64,000 nt of DNA from Bog-756 sp963730685 (GTDB taxonomy: Bacteria > Actinomycetota > Acidimicrobiia > Acidimicrobiales > RAAP-2): contig CAVSSP010000001.1 of NCBI GenBank assembly GCA_963730685.1, positions 620,001 through 684,000 on the forward strand. Direction: 5' to 3'. The notes under the pieces were generated by a model that saw only the letters and a program-made list of their open reading frames with translations, ran no database searches and had not been told where the DNA came from. The position numbers and the translations under genes are program-made. Every line of letters begins with the position of its first letter. Position 1 is the first letter of the stretch. Shown here piece by piece: positions 49,307 through 61,421 of the stretch.

Positions 49307-50621
49307 GTCGGCGGCCTCCGCGGCCCTGTTCGAGCGGGCCCTCCGGGTGATCCCCGGGGGTGTGAACTCGCCGGTTCGCTCCTTCGCGTCGGTGGGTGGC
49401 CATCCCTACTTCGTGGCACGCGGCGAGGGCGCCTACGTCTGGGACGCCGACGGCAACCGGCTGCTCGACTTCGTGCAGTCCTACGGCGCCTCCCTGCTCG
49501 GCCATGCCCATCCCGCCGCCGTGGAGGCGATCGGGCGTGCCACCTCCCTCGGGACGACGTTCGGCGCGCCCACCGAGGGAGAGGTCCTGCTGGCCGAGGC
49601 CATCTGCGCCCGGGTGGACGGGTGCGAGCAGGTGCGGCTGGTGTCCTCGGGGACCGAGGCGGCCATGAGCGCGGTCCGGGTGGCGCGCGGATTCACCGGT
49701 CGGTCCCGTGTGGTCAAGTTCGCCGGCTGCTACCACGGCCACTCCGACGGGCTCCTCGCCGGCGGGGGGAGCGGGGTGGCCACCCTGGGCCTCCCCGACT
49801 CCGCCGGTGTCCCCCTGGGCGCCGTGGCCGAGACGGTCGTGGTCCCCTACAACCGGGTCCCCGCGCTCGACGATCGGGTGGCCTGCGTGATCGTGGAGGC
49901 GGTGGCCGCCAACATGGGCCTGGTCCCACCGGCGCCCGGCTTCCTCGAGGGGCTGCGCTCGGCGTGTGACGAGGCCGGGGCCCTCCTGGTGTTCGACGAG
50001 GTGATCACCGGCTTCCGCCTCGGCCAGGGCGGGGCATCGGCCTGGTCGGGCGTGCGTCCCGACCTGTGGTGCTTCGGCAAGGTCATCGGTGGCGGCCTGC
50101 CGGTGGGGGCGTTCGGCGGGAGGGCCGACGTGCTGGCCTCGCTGGCACCGGACGGGCCGGTGTACCAGGCCGGCACACTGTCCGGCAATCCCCTGGCCAC
50201 CGCGGCGGGGCTGGCGGTGCTCACCGCCGTCGGACCGGACGACTACGCCGCGCTGTCGGACCGGGTGGGCCGGTTCGGCCGGCAATTGGAGGACGCCCTC
50301 ACGACGGCGCTGTCCAAGGCCGACGTGACCGGGGCCGCGGGCACCCGACTGGAGGCACGGGTGCCGGTGGTCGGGCCACTGGTCGGCCTGTTCTTCGTGC
50401 CGGCCGGCGCCGACCCGGTCTCCGACTACGACGGCGCGGCGGCGTCGGCCGCCACCGGGCTCTACGCCCGGTTCTTCCGGGCCATGCTGGAGCGGGGGGT
50501 GGCCCTGGCCCCGGGGCCCTTCGAGGTGGCGTTCCCGTCGATGGCCCACGGGGACGATGAGCTCGACCACGCCGTCGATGTGGCGTCCGAGGCTATGTTC
50601 CATGCGGTGTCCACACGGTGA
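49299..50621 (+). CDS. hemL: Glutamate-1-semialdehyde 2,1-aminomutase
   Basis: 440 residues, GTG start inside the end of hemB. A PLP enzyme that makes 5-aminolevulinate; with hemA it completes the C5 route. Motifs: IPGGVNSPVRSF, SGTEAAMSAVRVARGFTGR, FDEVITGFRLGQGG, and the PLP Lys in CFGKVIGGGLPVGAFGG. It ends the hem cluster; 93 bases follow before the next gene. Confidence 0.96.
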   Translation: MGESAASAALFERALRVIPGGVNSPVRSFASVGGHPYFVARGEGAYVWDADGNRLLDFVQSYGASLLGHAHPAAVEAIGRATSLGTTFGAPTEGEVLLAEAICARVDGCEQVRLVSSGTEAAMSAVRVARGFTGRSRVVKFAGCYHGHSDGLLAGGGSGVATLGLPDSAGVPLGAVAETVVVPYNRVPALDDRVACVIVEAVAANMGLVPPAPGFLEGLRSACDEAGALLVFDEVITGFRLGQGGASAWSGVRPDLWCFGKVIGGGLPVGAFGGRADVLASLAPDGPVYQAGTLSGNPLATAAGLAVLTAVGPDDYAALSDRVGRFGRQLEDALTTALSKADVTGAAGTRLEARVPVVGPLVGLFFVPAGADPVSDYDGAAASAATGLYARFFRAMLERGVALAPGPFEVAFPSMAHGDDELDHAVDVASEAMFHAVSTR

Positions 50622-50714
50622 GCCGTCCAACACGGTGAGACCCGAGCCGTGTCCACGCCATCACCGTGATCGGGCAATCGGTGAATTGCTGACGGGAACG
50701 AGCGCAACGGAGCC

Positions 50715-52034
50715 ATGATCGAATCGACGGGAGCGGGCGGCGGACGCCCCCGACGGCCGGAAGCCCCGAAGCCCTGGCCCCGGTCCGTGCCGGAGCAGAG
50801 GACCTTCGAATTCGTCGGCGTGGAGATGCTCAACGGGCCGGTCCAGGTGGCGTCCGGGCACGACGGGCTCACCCTCCGATTCGATGATGCCGGCATCGCC
50901 ATCACCGGCCGGGAGCAGGGCCAGCGTCACGTGATGCCCTGGTCCGAGGTTCAGCACGTGACGGTCGGGGATTCGACGAGGGAGCCGTCGGGACGGGCGT
51001 CCACCCCGATGGCGATCGAGTCGAACGGTGCGACCGTGCGCCTGGTACTGGACCTCGACCGCGAGGGCTCGGTCCGCATGGAGGCGCTCGAGCGGTGCCT
51101 GCGGTGGTGGGCGCCGGCGGCCACCCCCCGGAGGTCCCGTGCGCTCCCGGGCCGGGCACCGTCACCGGGCGCCATGCGCCCGGTGGATTCGTCACTCGGG
51201 GCCGCGCCGGTCCGACGGCGCCGCCTGGCCCTGCTGCTGGCAGGCCTGGTCCTGATCGGCACCGGCGTCGGGTTGGCCGTGAGCCTCGGCGCCCACGGGC
51301 GGGAAGAACCGTCGGCCCTCAATGCCACGGCCCCCGGCCTGACGCCGGACCAGCGACTGGCGCAGCGGGTCATGCTGACCCGGAACGACCTCCCGGTCGG
51401 GTGGCGGGTGCAGCCCGGTCCTGCGCAGGCGGACAATTCGGCGGCGGCGGCCCACGGCCAGGCCCAGATCACCGCGGCCTTCGCTGCCTGTATGGGGGTC
51501 TCCCAGCAAAAGGCCCTGGTCGTGTTGGGCGGTCAGGCCCCCGATCAGACCGCCCAGTCGTCGTCCCCGATCTTCATGGCCCCGCCGACCGGATCCGACG
51601 CCGGGTACTCTCTCGAGCTCCAGACGGCCGCATCGGTGGTGCGCACCCACCAGGACGAGCAGGACGACCTCGCCCTGTTCTCCAACCCCAGGTACCCCGG
51701 GTGCGCGGCGGATGCGACCGCCTCCGAGCTGCAGCTCGGCGTGGACGACCTCTCGGGCACCCACCATCGCCCGGACACCGCGTTCGGCACGCCGTTCTCC
51801 GTGGCCGCCCCGGTCGGGGTCCACGTGACGGCGTTGCGGGTCGACTGCGAGGTGATCGACCACGCATCCGCGGTACCGGTCGAGGTGGACGAGATATTCG
51901 TGGGCAGTGACCGGATCGAGGCCGACCTGGAGGCGTCGGCCATCGGGGGGACCATCCCCCAGAGCGTCGTCCACCCCTCGGTGGTGGCGTTCGAACAGCG
52001 GATCGCCACCGGGGGGAGTGGGATCCAGATCTGA
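50715..52034 (+). CDS. Single-span membrane protein with PH-like N-domain (paralogue 1)
   Basis: 439 residues, unrecognised family. N-terminal cytoplasmic beta domain (about 25-140; RTFEFVGVEMLNGPVQVASGH and HVMPWSEVQHVTVG suggest a PH-like fold), a basic patch, one membrane helix (about 172-193) and an extracellular domain (about 205-439). The latter starts with LTRNDLPVGWRV and contains FAACMGVSQQKALVVLGG. The gene at 52322 shares this plan and the DLPxGW and ACx-G segments, so they are paralogues. Function not known. Confidence 0.75.
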   Translation: MIESTGAGGGRPRRPEAPKPWPRSVPEQRTFEFVGVEMLNGPVQVASGHDGLTLRFDDAGIAITGREQGQRHVMPWSEVQHVTVGDSTREPSGRASTPMAIESNGATVRLVLDLDREGSVRMEALERCLRWWAPAATPRRSRALPGRAPSPGAMRPVDSSLGAAPVRRRRLALLLAGLVLIGTGVGLAVSLGAHGREEPSALNATAPGLTPDQRLAQRVMLTRNDLPVGWRVQPGPAQADNSAAAAHGQAQITAAFAACMGVSQQKALVVLGGQAPDQTAQSSSPIFMAPPTGSDAGYSLELQTAASVVRTHQDEQDDLALFSNPRYPGCAADATASELQLGVDDLSGTHHRPDTAFGTPFSVAAPVGVHVTALRVDCEVIDHASAVPVEVDEIFVGSDRIEADLEASAIGGTIPQSVVHPSVVAFEQRIATGGSGIQI

Positions 52035-52321
52035 GTCCCGCCCGCTCCGGTCCCCGGTGATCCCGGCGGACGAGGGGTGGATCCGACCATCTCGTCCCGG
52101 AGTGCGCCACTATGGTTGCGTGCAACAGCCGCGGCGCGCCCCGATCGCTGGTGAACCGGTCCTTCGGACACGGGCGGGCGACGACGACGGTGGTGGCCCC
52201 GAGTGGCGGGCGGGCGGTGGCACGAGGTCCGCCACCGTCCTATGGACCCGGTGTCCCCTATGGAGTTGACTGAACTGCAGGAGAGCTACGGGGCTGGCCC
52301 CCGGCGATCGAGGAGTGGTAC
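52035..52321. other. Intergenic region upstream of the second paralogue
   Basis: 287 bases without a gene. TATGGT (near 52111) is a possible -10, and GAGGAG lies just before the ATG at 52322. No terminator hairpin with a T-run is seen. Confidence 0.35.
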
Positions 52322-54649
52322 ATGACGGTCGGAATCACTGAACTCCCTCCCGAGGGCATGCAGCTGGGTGGGGTGGCCCTCGCCGGCGACGCCGACCGGG
52401 GCACGAAGACCACCGAGGGACTCAGCCTGCTGTTCACCACAGCCGGCATCACCGTGCAGGGCCCACAGCCCCAGATCGAGCGACTGCTGGTGTGGTCGGG
52501 CCTGGATACCGCCACGTGCCGCGAGAAGGTCGCCCTCAACGACGGGCGCAGCGCGGCGGTGATGGAGCTGACCTCGGGTGGTCAGTCGATCCGCTTCCTG
52601 CTCCCGACCGAGACCGTCACCCCTGGCCAGGCCGCCTATCTCGACCAGGCGCTTCCGGCCTGGCTGGCCCGGTACAAGGGAGCGTCGGGTCCGGCCTTCA
52701 CCCCCACGCCCCCGCCGGCGCCCTCGCAGACGGCTTCGAGCACCGGCTCGTCCGGGGTCGCCGATCCTGGAACCGGAATCGGAACCGGGGCGGCCGCAGC
52801 AGCCGCAGCCGGGGCGGCCGCAGCCGCCGGAGGAGCGGCTGCCGAAGCCGACGCCGGCATCGGCGGACCCTCCGAAGCAGGTACGCCGACCCCCATCTCG
52901 TCGGCACCGCCCGCACCCGCGGCACCCGCTCCCGCGGCACCCGCGCCCGCGGCATCCGCACCCGCACCACCCGCGGCGGCGGCCCCCACCGCCGCCCCTG
53001 CACCCGGCGTGCACGCCGCTGCCGGCGACGGCCCCTCCTTCCTCCCTCCACCGGTGGGATCGGCGCCACCTCCGCCGCCCCCGCCCCCGCCCCCACCTCC
53101 GCCGCCCCCGCCCCCGCCTCCATCGGCACCCGCGGCGCCTGTCCTTCCGGGAGCGGTTGCGGCCGGCGCCGCGTCCGGGTGGGAAGGGATCTCGGGCCCC
53201 GACGCCGTCGGCGGCCAGGGCCCGTCCGTGGCGGACCCGCCGCTGGGCCAGGTCCCCGCCGGTGATGTGCTCCCACCCCCGAAGAAGACCCGGGCATGGC
53301 GGAAGGGGCGGCAGGACGCCGAGTCCCCGAACGGGCTCCCGGATGGCGTGGGTCAGGTCCTGCCACCCCCGGCCCCGCCGGCCAACCCCGTCTTGTTGAG
53401 CCCTGGCGCCCTGCCGCCCCCGCCGGCCGGCTATCCGACCGCGGGCGGTGCCCAGGACCCGGTGGTGTGGAAGCCACCCGTCGATCCCGTCACCGGCACG
53501 GTGCTCTGGGACAGCGCACCCAGCACCGACTTCGTGGCACCCGTCGAGAGCAAGCCCAAGAAGTCGAAGGGCTGGAGGCGCGGCGCCAAGGCGGGCGCCG
53601 CCGGCGCCGCGGCCGGAGCGGCCGGTGCGGTGGCCTTCACCGAGGGATCAGGCGCCACAGGACTTTCCGGGCCCGGAGTCGCGGATCCCACGGCCCCGGC
53701 CGACCCATGGGCATCGGGAGCACCGGCGGCGTCGCCCCTGGCGCCCGGAACCGGCGCCGACCCCTGGACCGCGGCGCCCGGCGATCCGTTCGGGTCGGCG
53801 GGGCTCCGGCCCGCCACGGAGGGCGGGACCTCGCAGCCGGCGTCCGGCGGGCCCGCCGCCAAGGGAGGGAAGACCAACCGCACCACCGTCCTCCTGCTCG
53901 TCCTCCTGCTCGTCGTGGTCGTGGCCGCCGGCGCCTTCTACTACCTGAAGAAGCACAACAACACCTCGACCACGACGCCGCCGACCACCCCGGCAGTGTC
54001 GCCCGCCGCGGCCGATGCCGCGCTGGCGGCCGGCATCAATCTCCGCCTCACCGACCTTCCGACCGGCTGGGCGCGCAGCACTGCGGCCGCCCAGGCCGTC
54101 CGGCCCCCGGTCGCTCCTCCGGCCGCACAGGTGAAGGCGGAGCAGGCTCTGGCATCGTGCCTCAGCCAGCCCGTCGCGGTCGTGGCCGGACTGTTCGGGG
54201 GCGCCGCGCTCCCCGGACAGGTCACCGCGGAGCGTTCGCCGACCTTCCAGAGCGGAACGGACCCGAACATCCAGATGTTCTCGACGACGGCGGTCATGGG
54301 CTCGACCGCGCAGGCCCAGCCTCTGGAAGCCCCGTTCGCCGACCCGAATTTCGTCACCTGCTTCAGTCAGTACCAGTCGGCACAGGTGGCCGCGGCGGTG
54401 CCCGGAGCCACGGCCGCGGTGCAGCCGGTGACGCTGGCGGCGTCCGGGGGCGTCGTCTCGCACGGCTACCTGACCACCTTCACCATCCCCAACCAGGGGT
54501 CCCAGGTGGTCGGTGAGGCCTTCGTCCTGGGTGGTCGGACAGAGACACTGCTCGAGCCCTCGACCAACGGCCCGCCCGTCCCGTCGAGCGCCTTCAACCC
54601 GGCGTACAACGCCGTCGTCGCCCGGGTGGCCCAGGCCGCCGCCAGGTAG
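52322..54649 (+). CDS. Single-span membrane protein with polyproline linker (paralogue 2)
   Basis: 775 residues. PH-like domain (about 1-120; GLSLLFTTAGITVQGPQPQ is part), then a very long Pro/Ala/Gly-rich cytoplasmic linker (about 125-510) including a 20-odd-residue run of Pro at about 246-268, then a membrane helix (about 521-542, VLLLVLLLVVVVAAGAFYYL) and a Thr-rich stalk, then the ectodomain (about 560-775) with LRLTDLPTGW and LASCLSQ. The ectodomain aligns with that of the gene at 50715. It may be an envelope scaffold or signalling protein; no enzyme motif is visible. GAGGAG precedes the ATG. Confidence 0.75.
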   Translation: MTVGITELPPEGMQLGGVALAGDADRGTKTTEGLSLLFTTAGITVQGPQPQIERLLVWSGLDTATCREKVALNDGRSAAVMELTSGGQSIRFLLPTETVTPGQAAYLDQALPAWLARYKGASGPAFTPTPPPAPSQTASSTGSSGVADPGTGIGTGAAAAAAAGAAAAAGGAAAEADAGIGGPSEAGTPTPISSAPPAPAAPAPAAPAPAASAPAPPAAAAPTAAPAPGVHAAAGDGPSFLPPPVGSAPPPPPPPPPPPPPPPPPPPSAPAAPVLPGAVAAGAASGWEGISGPDAVGGQGPSVADPPLGQVPAGDVLPPPKKTRAWRKGRQDAESPNGLPDGVGQVLPPPAPPANPVLLSPGALPPPPAGYPTAGGAQDPVVWKPPVDPVTGTVLWDSAPSTDFVAPVESKPKKSKGWRRGAKAGAAGAAAGAAGAVAFTEGSGATGLSGPGVADPTAPADPWASGAPAASPLAPGTGADPWTAAPGDPFGSAGLRPATEGGTSQPASGGPAAKGGKTNRTTVLLLVLLLVVVVAAGAFYYLKKHNNTSTTTPPTTPAVSPAAADAALAAGINLRLTDLPTGWARSTAAAQAVRPPVAPPAAQVKAEQALASCLSQPVAVVAGLFGGAALPGQVTAERSPTFQSGTDPNIQMFSTTAVMGSTAQAQPLEAPFADPNFVTCFSQYQSAQVAAAVPGATAAVQPVTLAASGGVVSHGYLTTFTIPNQGSQVVGEAFVLGGRTETLLEPSTNGPPVPSSAFNPAYNAVVARVAQAAAR

Positions 54650-54681
54650 AGCGGGGACCGGGGCGGATACGCCCCGGTGAC

Positions 54682-56004
54682 TCAGTCCGCGTCGGGGGCG
54701 AGGCGGGCGATGAGGGCCAGGGCCCGGTAGGCGGCCTCGGCCGGTCCGGTCTCGTCCGGGCGGAGCAGGTTGGACATGATCCGCAGGATCCAGCTCATCA
54801 ACGGCTCCGAGCGAATGCCAGTTCCGACGCAGAGCTGCATCAGCTCGGGTCGGCTGATCACCCGGATGAAGGCCCGTGCCACCCGGTAGTAGAGGCCGTA
54901 GGCGTCCTCGAGGCGGGTCCCGTAGCCCTCGAGGGCAGCCGATCCACCGCCCGACAGCGCCTCGCCCAGGGATGCTGCCGCCAGCCGGCCGGTCTCGTAG
55001 CCGTAGGCGATCCCCTCCCCGTTGAACGGGTTGATGGTGCCGGCGGCGTCGCCGACCACCAGCGTCGTCGCTCCCACCCTGGGTCCGACGGCGAGGCCCA
55101 TGGGGAGCTTGCCGCCCGTGGGTGGGCCGAGCGAGGTGGCGGGGGAGAGCTCCCACTCCTCCGGGGCGTAGGCCACGAAATGGTCCATGAGTGTGGAGGT
55201 GTTGACGCCCTTCCACCGCTGGTCGGTGGAGAGCAGGCCGACCCCGACGTTGACCCGGCCGTCGCCGAGCGGGAATATCCACCCGTATCCCGGCACCACC
55301 TTGCCGTCCCCGTCGCGGATGTCCAGGTGCGACTCGATGAACGTCTGGTCGTGCCCGGGTGAGGTGTAGTAGCCGCGCAGGGCCATCCCCATCGGCTGTC
55401 GACGGTTCCGGCTCGTGCCGAGGGCCCGACCGAACCTGGAGTTGGCGCCGTCGGCCACGACCACGTAGCGGGCCCGGACCTCCCGGACGGCACCGTCGGC
55501 CTTGTCCCTGACGACGGCACCCACGCAGGAGGGGAGTGCCGACACGCCCGCCGGTGCCGGGACGTCGCCGCCCGACCCCGTCCGCCCGTCGAGGATGGGC
55601 TCGACCGCCTCGGCCCCCTGCCAGACGGTGGCACCGGCCTTGACCGCCCGCTCGTTGACGATGGCGTCGAGGTCGTGCCGCGTGATCACGTAGCCGTAGG
55701 AGGGGAAGCTCGGGTGCTCGGGCCAGGGCAGGTCGAGCACCTTTCCGTAGGCGTGGGCCCGGAGGCCCGAATAGCGGTGGGCGCCCGACAGGGCACCCTC
55801 GATCCCCATATCGGCGATCTGGCGCACCGAGCGGGGGGTGAGGCCGTCCCCGCACGTCTTCTCCCTCGGGAACACCTTCTTCTCCACCACCGCCACGTCC
55901 CAGCCCGCCTCGGCCAGCCAGTAGGCGCAGGAGGAACCCGACGGGCCGCCGCCCACCACCAGGACGTCGTGCAGGTGATCGGCATGGTGGGTGGGAGGGG
56001 TCAC
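54682..56004 (-). CDS. Geranylgeranyl reductase-family FAD enzyme (MenJ-like)
   Basis: About 440 residues. FAD-binding motif DVLVVGGGPSGSSCAYWLAEAG at the N-terminus, KTCGDGLTPRSV (substrate/FAD loop), VVADGANSRFGR, and GDAAGTINPFNGEGIAYGYETGR near the middle. In mycobacteria a homologue (MenJ) saturates an isoprene unit of menaquinone. Its position beside nuo, which reduces menaquinone, supports the same role. GTG 56004 is chosen; GTG 56031 would add nine residues. Convergent with the 52322 gene, divergent from nuoA. Confidence 0.88.
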   Translation of the reverse strand: MTPPTHHADHLHDVLVVGGGPSGSSCAYWLAEAGWDVAVVEKKVFPREKTCGDGLTPRSVRQIADMGIEGALSGAHRYSGLRAHAYGKVLDLPWPEHPSFPSYGYVITRHDLDAIVNERAVKAGATVWQGAEAVEPILDGRTGSGGDVPAPAGVSALPSCVGAVVRDKADGAVREVRARYVVVADGANSRFGRALGTSRNRRQPMGMALRGYYTSPGHDQTFIESHLDIRDGDGKVVPGYGWIFPLGDGRVNVGVGLLSTDQRWKGVNTSTLMDHFVAYAPEEWELSPATSLGPPTGGKLPMGLAVGPRVGATTLVVGDAAGTINPFNGEGIAYGYETGRLAAASLGEALSGGGSAALEGYGTRLEDAYGLYYRVARAFIRVISRPELMQLCVGTGIRSEPLMSWILRIMSNLLRPDETGPAEAAYRALALIARLAPDAD

Positions 56005-56161
56005 AGCCCCCAATGGTAGGGGTCGGGGCACCCGGACGGCACACCGGGAGCACTCCGGGAGGCGACCTCGCGACGGCGGTCGGCCCGAGGGCGGAGGGCC
56101 GGTGCGGTGGCGGACCGTCGATGTGCTTGGCAGAAGGGGGGCGTGGTAAAAACAACTCCCT

Positions 56162-56722
56162 GTGGACGATTATCTCCCGATCCTGATCCTCCTCATCCTG
56201 GGGTTCCTGTTCGCCGCCCTGTCGTTCGTGGCGTCGGCCCTGCTGGCGCCGACCAAACGGCCGACGGCGGCAAAGATCGCGCCCTACGAGTGCGGCATCG
56301 TCCCCGGCATCGATCCGCCCACCCGGTTCCCGGTGCGCTTCTACCTGATCGCCATGATCTTCATCATCTTCGACATCGAGATCGTCTTCCTCTACCCCTG
56401 GGCGGTCATCTTCCGCCAGCTGCGCTCGTTCGGGCTGGTCGAGGTGGTGGTGTTCGCCGCCGTCGTCTTCATCTCGTTCCTCTTCCTGGTGAGCAACGGC
56501 GCGCTGAGTTGGGGACCGGCCAAGCGCCTGGTGGGCGCCATGCCGTCCCGCACCTCGGAGTCGACCATCGCCCGCATCTCGGCCGGCTCGGGGGGACCCG
56601 GCCGCTCGACGCGCACCGTCGGTGCCCCGCAACCAGCGGTTGCCGCCGACCCCGCCGACCCAGACGCCCCCGCCACCGGAACGCCGGCCACCACGCCGAC
56701 CGGACCCGGCCGGGCCGCGTAG
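56162..56722 (+). CDS. nuoA: NADH-quinone oxidoreductase subunit A
   Basis: 186 residues, GTG start. Three membrane helices (about 6-28, 60-82, 90-112) and the NuoA signature KIAPYECGIVPGID then RFPVRFYLIAMIFIIFDIE. The family is normally about 120-140 residues; here a C-terminal Pro/Thr/Ala tail of about 60 residues is added. First gene of complex I; the - strand reductase gene starts 158 bases upstream. Confidence 0.94.
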   Translation: MDDYLPILILLILGFLFAALSFVASALLAPTKRPTAAKIAPYECGIVPGIDPPTRFPVRFYLIAMIFIIFDIEIVFLYPWAVIFRQLRSFGLVEVVVFAAVVFISFLFLVSNGALSWGPAKRLVGAMPSRTSESTIARISAGSGGPGRSTRTVGAPQPAVAADPADPDAPATGTPATTPTGPGRAA

Positions 56723-56740
56723 ATCGGAAGGCGACCGCCC

Positions 56741-57408
<668 letters not shown>

Positions 57409-57412
<4 letters not shown>

Positions 57413-57936
57413 CGGTGATCGACGGGCCCGAGGTCGTCGAGGAGCCGACCGGGGCCAGCGAATCCGGAGGCGGCCTCCCGAGGGCGGCGGGGCGGCACCA
57501 CCAGGACGTGGTCTTCCCCACCCGCGACCAGTACACCGCGGTGGTCGCCGAGTACCGCGAGGGCGGGTTCGAGATGTGCGCCGACCTGTGCGGCGTCGAC
57601 TACCTCACCCACCCCGGGCGCACCCTGCCCGTCGGGGTGGCGCCCGAGCGTTTCGAGGTGGTGGTCAACCTGCTCTCACTCAGCCAGGCCCGCCGGGTCA
57701 GGATCCGGCTGCAGGTACCCGAGTCGGACGCCACGGCGCCGACGCTGTTCGAGCTCTACCCGGGCACCGAGGCCATGGAGCGGGAGGCCTTCGATCTGTT
57801 CGGCATCGTCTTCGTCGGCCATCCCGACATGACCCGCATCCTCCTGCCCGAGGACTGGGAGGGCCACCCCCTCCGCAAGGACTACGGGGTCGGCCGGGTG
57901 CCGGTCCAGTTCAAGGATGCCCCGGGCCCCAGATGA
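57409..57936 (+). CDS. nuoC: NADH-quinone oxidoreductase subunit C
   Basis: 175 residues, GTG start. The 30-kDa subunit signature is ERE-AFDLFGIVFVGHPDMTRIL then DWEGHPLRKDY. Starts with a variable region of about 45 residues. It overlaps nuoD by ATGA. Complete. Confidence 0.95.
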
Positions 57937-59394
57937 GCGATGTGAAGGCGAGCTCCCCGACCGACGATGCCGAAGCACCGTCACATCCCGACACGGCACC
58001 GCACGCCGATACGGTGCTGGACCCGCCGCCGTCGGGGGACGAGTTTCTCGACGACGGCCCGTTCGACCGGCCCCAGGGGCTGGTGGCCGAGACTTCGGAG
58101 GGTGCCCAGGAACTGAGCGGCCGGGCGGACACCGAGCCGTCGGAGTTGCGCCGCGAGGTGGGTGCGGTGCTGCGATTGCCCGAAGGTGTGGCCGTCGATC
58201 CGGCCGACATCGACATCGAGCAGACCGACGACGAGACCATGATCATCAACATGGGTCCCCAGCACCCCTCGACCCACGGGGTGCTGCGCCTGATGCTGGA
58301 GCTCGACGGGGAGACGGTGCTGCGCACCAAGCCGGTCATCGGCTACCTCCACACCGGCATGGAGAAGACCGCCGAGGAGCTGACCTACGTCCAGGGCTCG
58401 ACCAACGTCACCCGTATGGACTACCTGGCCCCCCTCCACAACGAGTTGGTGCTCTCCTTGGCCGTCGAGGCACTGCTCGGTGCCGAGATGCCCCCTCGGT
58501 CGGACTGGATCCGCATGCTGATGGTCGAGCTCAACCGGGTGTCCTCGCACCTGATGTGGATGGCCACCAACGGCATGGACCTCGGATCCACGTCGATGAT
58601 GATCTACGGCTTCCGCGAGCGGGAGATGGTCCTGGCCTTCTTCGAGAAGACCACCGGCCTGCGGATGAACCACAATTTCATCCGTCCCGGAGGCACGGCT
58701 GCCGACCTCCCCGACGGATGGGAGGACGACGTCACGGTCATCTGTGACACCGTCATGGCCCGCACCGACGAGTACGACGAGCTCCTCACCGGGCAGCCGC
58801 TGTTCCGGCAGCGGTCCGAGGGCATCGGCACGCTGTCGGCCGAGGAGGCACTGGCCCTCAGCCTGACCGGCCCGGTGCTGCGCTCCACCGGCGTCCCCTG
58901 GGACCTGCGGCGCGCCATGCCCTACCTCCGCTACGACGAGGTCGACTTCGACGTCATCGTCGGCACCTACGGGGACAACTTCGACCGCTACTCCATCCGG
59001 CTCAACGAGATCCGCGAGTCGGTCAAGATCATCCGCCAGATCGTCGAGAAGATGCCGGCCGGTGACTACCGCATCCAGGACAAGAAGGTCACGCCGCCTC
59101 CCCGGGGGCGCATCGACGAGTCGATGGAGGCGCTCATCCACCACTTCAAGGTGTTCACCGAGGGCTTCAAGGTGCCCGAGGGCGAGGTGTACGTCGCCGT
59201 CGAATCGCCACGCGGCGAGCTCGGCTGCTACCTGGTGGCCGACGGCACGCCCAAGGCCTACCGGATGCACATCCGCGGCCCGAGCTTCGTCGAACCTCCA
59301 GGGGCTCCCCCTGATGATGCGCGGCGGGCTCCTGGCCGACGCCGTGGCGGTGTGCTCCACCATCGACCCGGTGATGGGGGAGGTGGACCGGTGA
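57933..59394 (+). pseudogene. nuoD: NADH-quinone oxidoreductase subunit D with one frameshift
   Basis: Start ATG 57933. A long acidic N-terminal extension of about 90 residues precedes the 49-kDa domain: NMGPQHPSTHGVLRLML, YLHTGMEKTAEELTY, DYLAPLHNE, FIRPGGTAADLPDGW. Near the end the frame changes: GPSFV then, one frame over, NLQGLPLMMRGGLLADAVAV and DPVMGEVDR to the stop at 59392-59394. A single extra G at 59292 explains it. Corrected, it has about 486 residues and a normal C-terminus. Because complex I is otherwise complete, a sequence error is likely. Confidence 0.9.
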
Positions 59395-60116
59395 GCGAGA
59401 CCTCCACGCCGGTGGGCGCCCCCCGGCGCGGCCGACCACCGGGCCACCCCGGCGGCGAGCCATCTGTCGCCCGAGATCCTGGCGCGGGCCCGGGACCTCA
59501 TCTCCCTCTACCCCGAGCCCCGCTCCGCGCTCATCCCACTCTGCCACCTGGCCCAGGAGCAGGACGGCTGGCTCACCCCGGCGGCGATGGTCGACATCGC
59601 CGGACTGGTGGGGGTGACCGCCGCCGAGGTGCTCGGCACCGCCTCGTTCTACGACATGCTGCACACCGAGCCGGTCGGGACCCACGTGGTCGCGGTGTGC
59701 ACCAACATCGCCTGCCTCCTGGGCGGGGCCGCCGAGCTCCTCGAGCACGCCGAGCGGTCGCTCGGCGTCAACGCCGGAGGGACCACGGCCGACGGGACCG
59801 TCACGCTCGAGGAGGCCGAGTGCCTGGCCGACTGCGACCGGGTCCCGTGCGTCCAGGTCAACCACCGGTTCGTGGGCGCCCAGACCCCCGAGTCCTTCGA
59901 CCGGCTCATCGCCGACCTCCGGGCCGGTGGGCGCGCCGACGAGATCCCGCTGCACGGCACCTTGAACCGCACGGTGCGCACCAACGGGTTGGAGGCGGAT
60001 CGCGACCGGGTGGCGGCGGAACGGGCGGCGATGGCCCGGGCCCAGGCCGAGCGGGCGGCGGCGGCCGAGGCGGCCAAGACGGTCGGCGGCGACGGCACTC
60101 CGGCGGGGGGTTCGTA

Positions 60117-60117
<1 letters not shown>
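59391..60117 (+). pseudogene. nuoE: NADH-quinone oxidoreductase subunit E with one frameshift
   Basis: The GTG at 59391 overlaps the nuoD stop and begins MSETSTPVGAP. After a run of six C (59419-59424) the frame must shift by one base to read the conserved NuoE sequence: HLSPEILARARDLISLYP, then CTNIAC (C-x4-C) and CLADC (C-x3-C), the four ligands of the 2Fe-2S cluster N1a. Without correction the first start in the right frame is ATG 59587, which would lose the N-terminal helical domain. C-terminal tail is Ala/Glu-rich. Confidence 0.9.
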
Positions 60118-61413
<1,296 letters not shown>

Positions 61414-61421
<8 letters not shown>

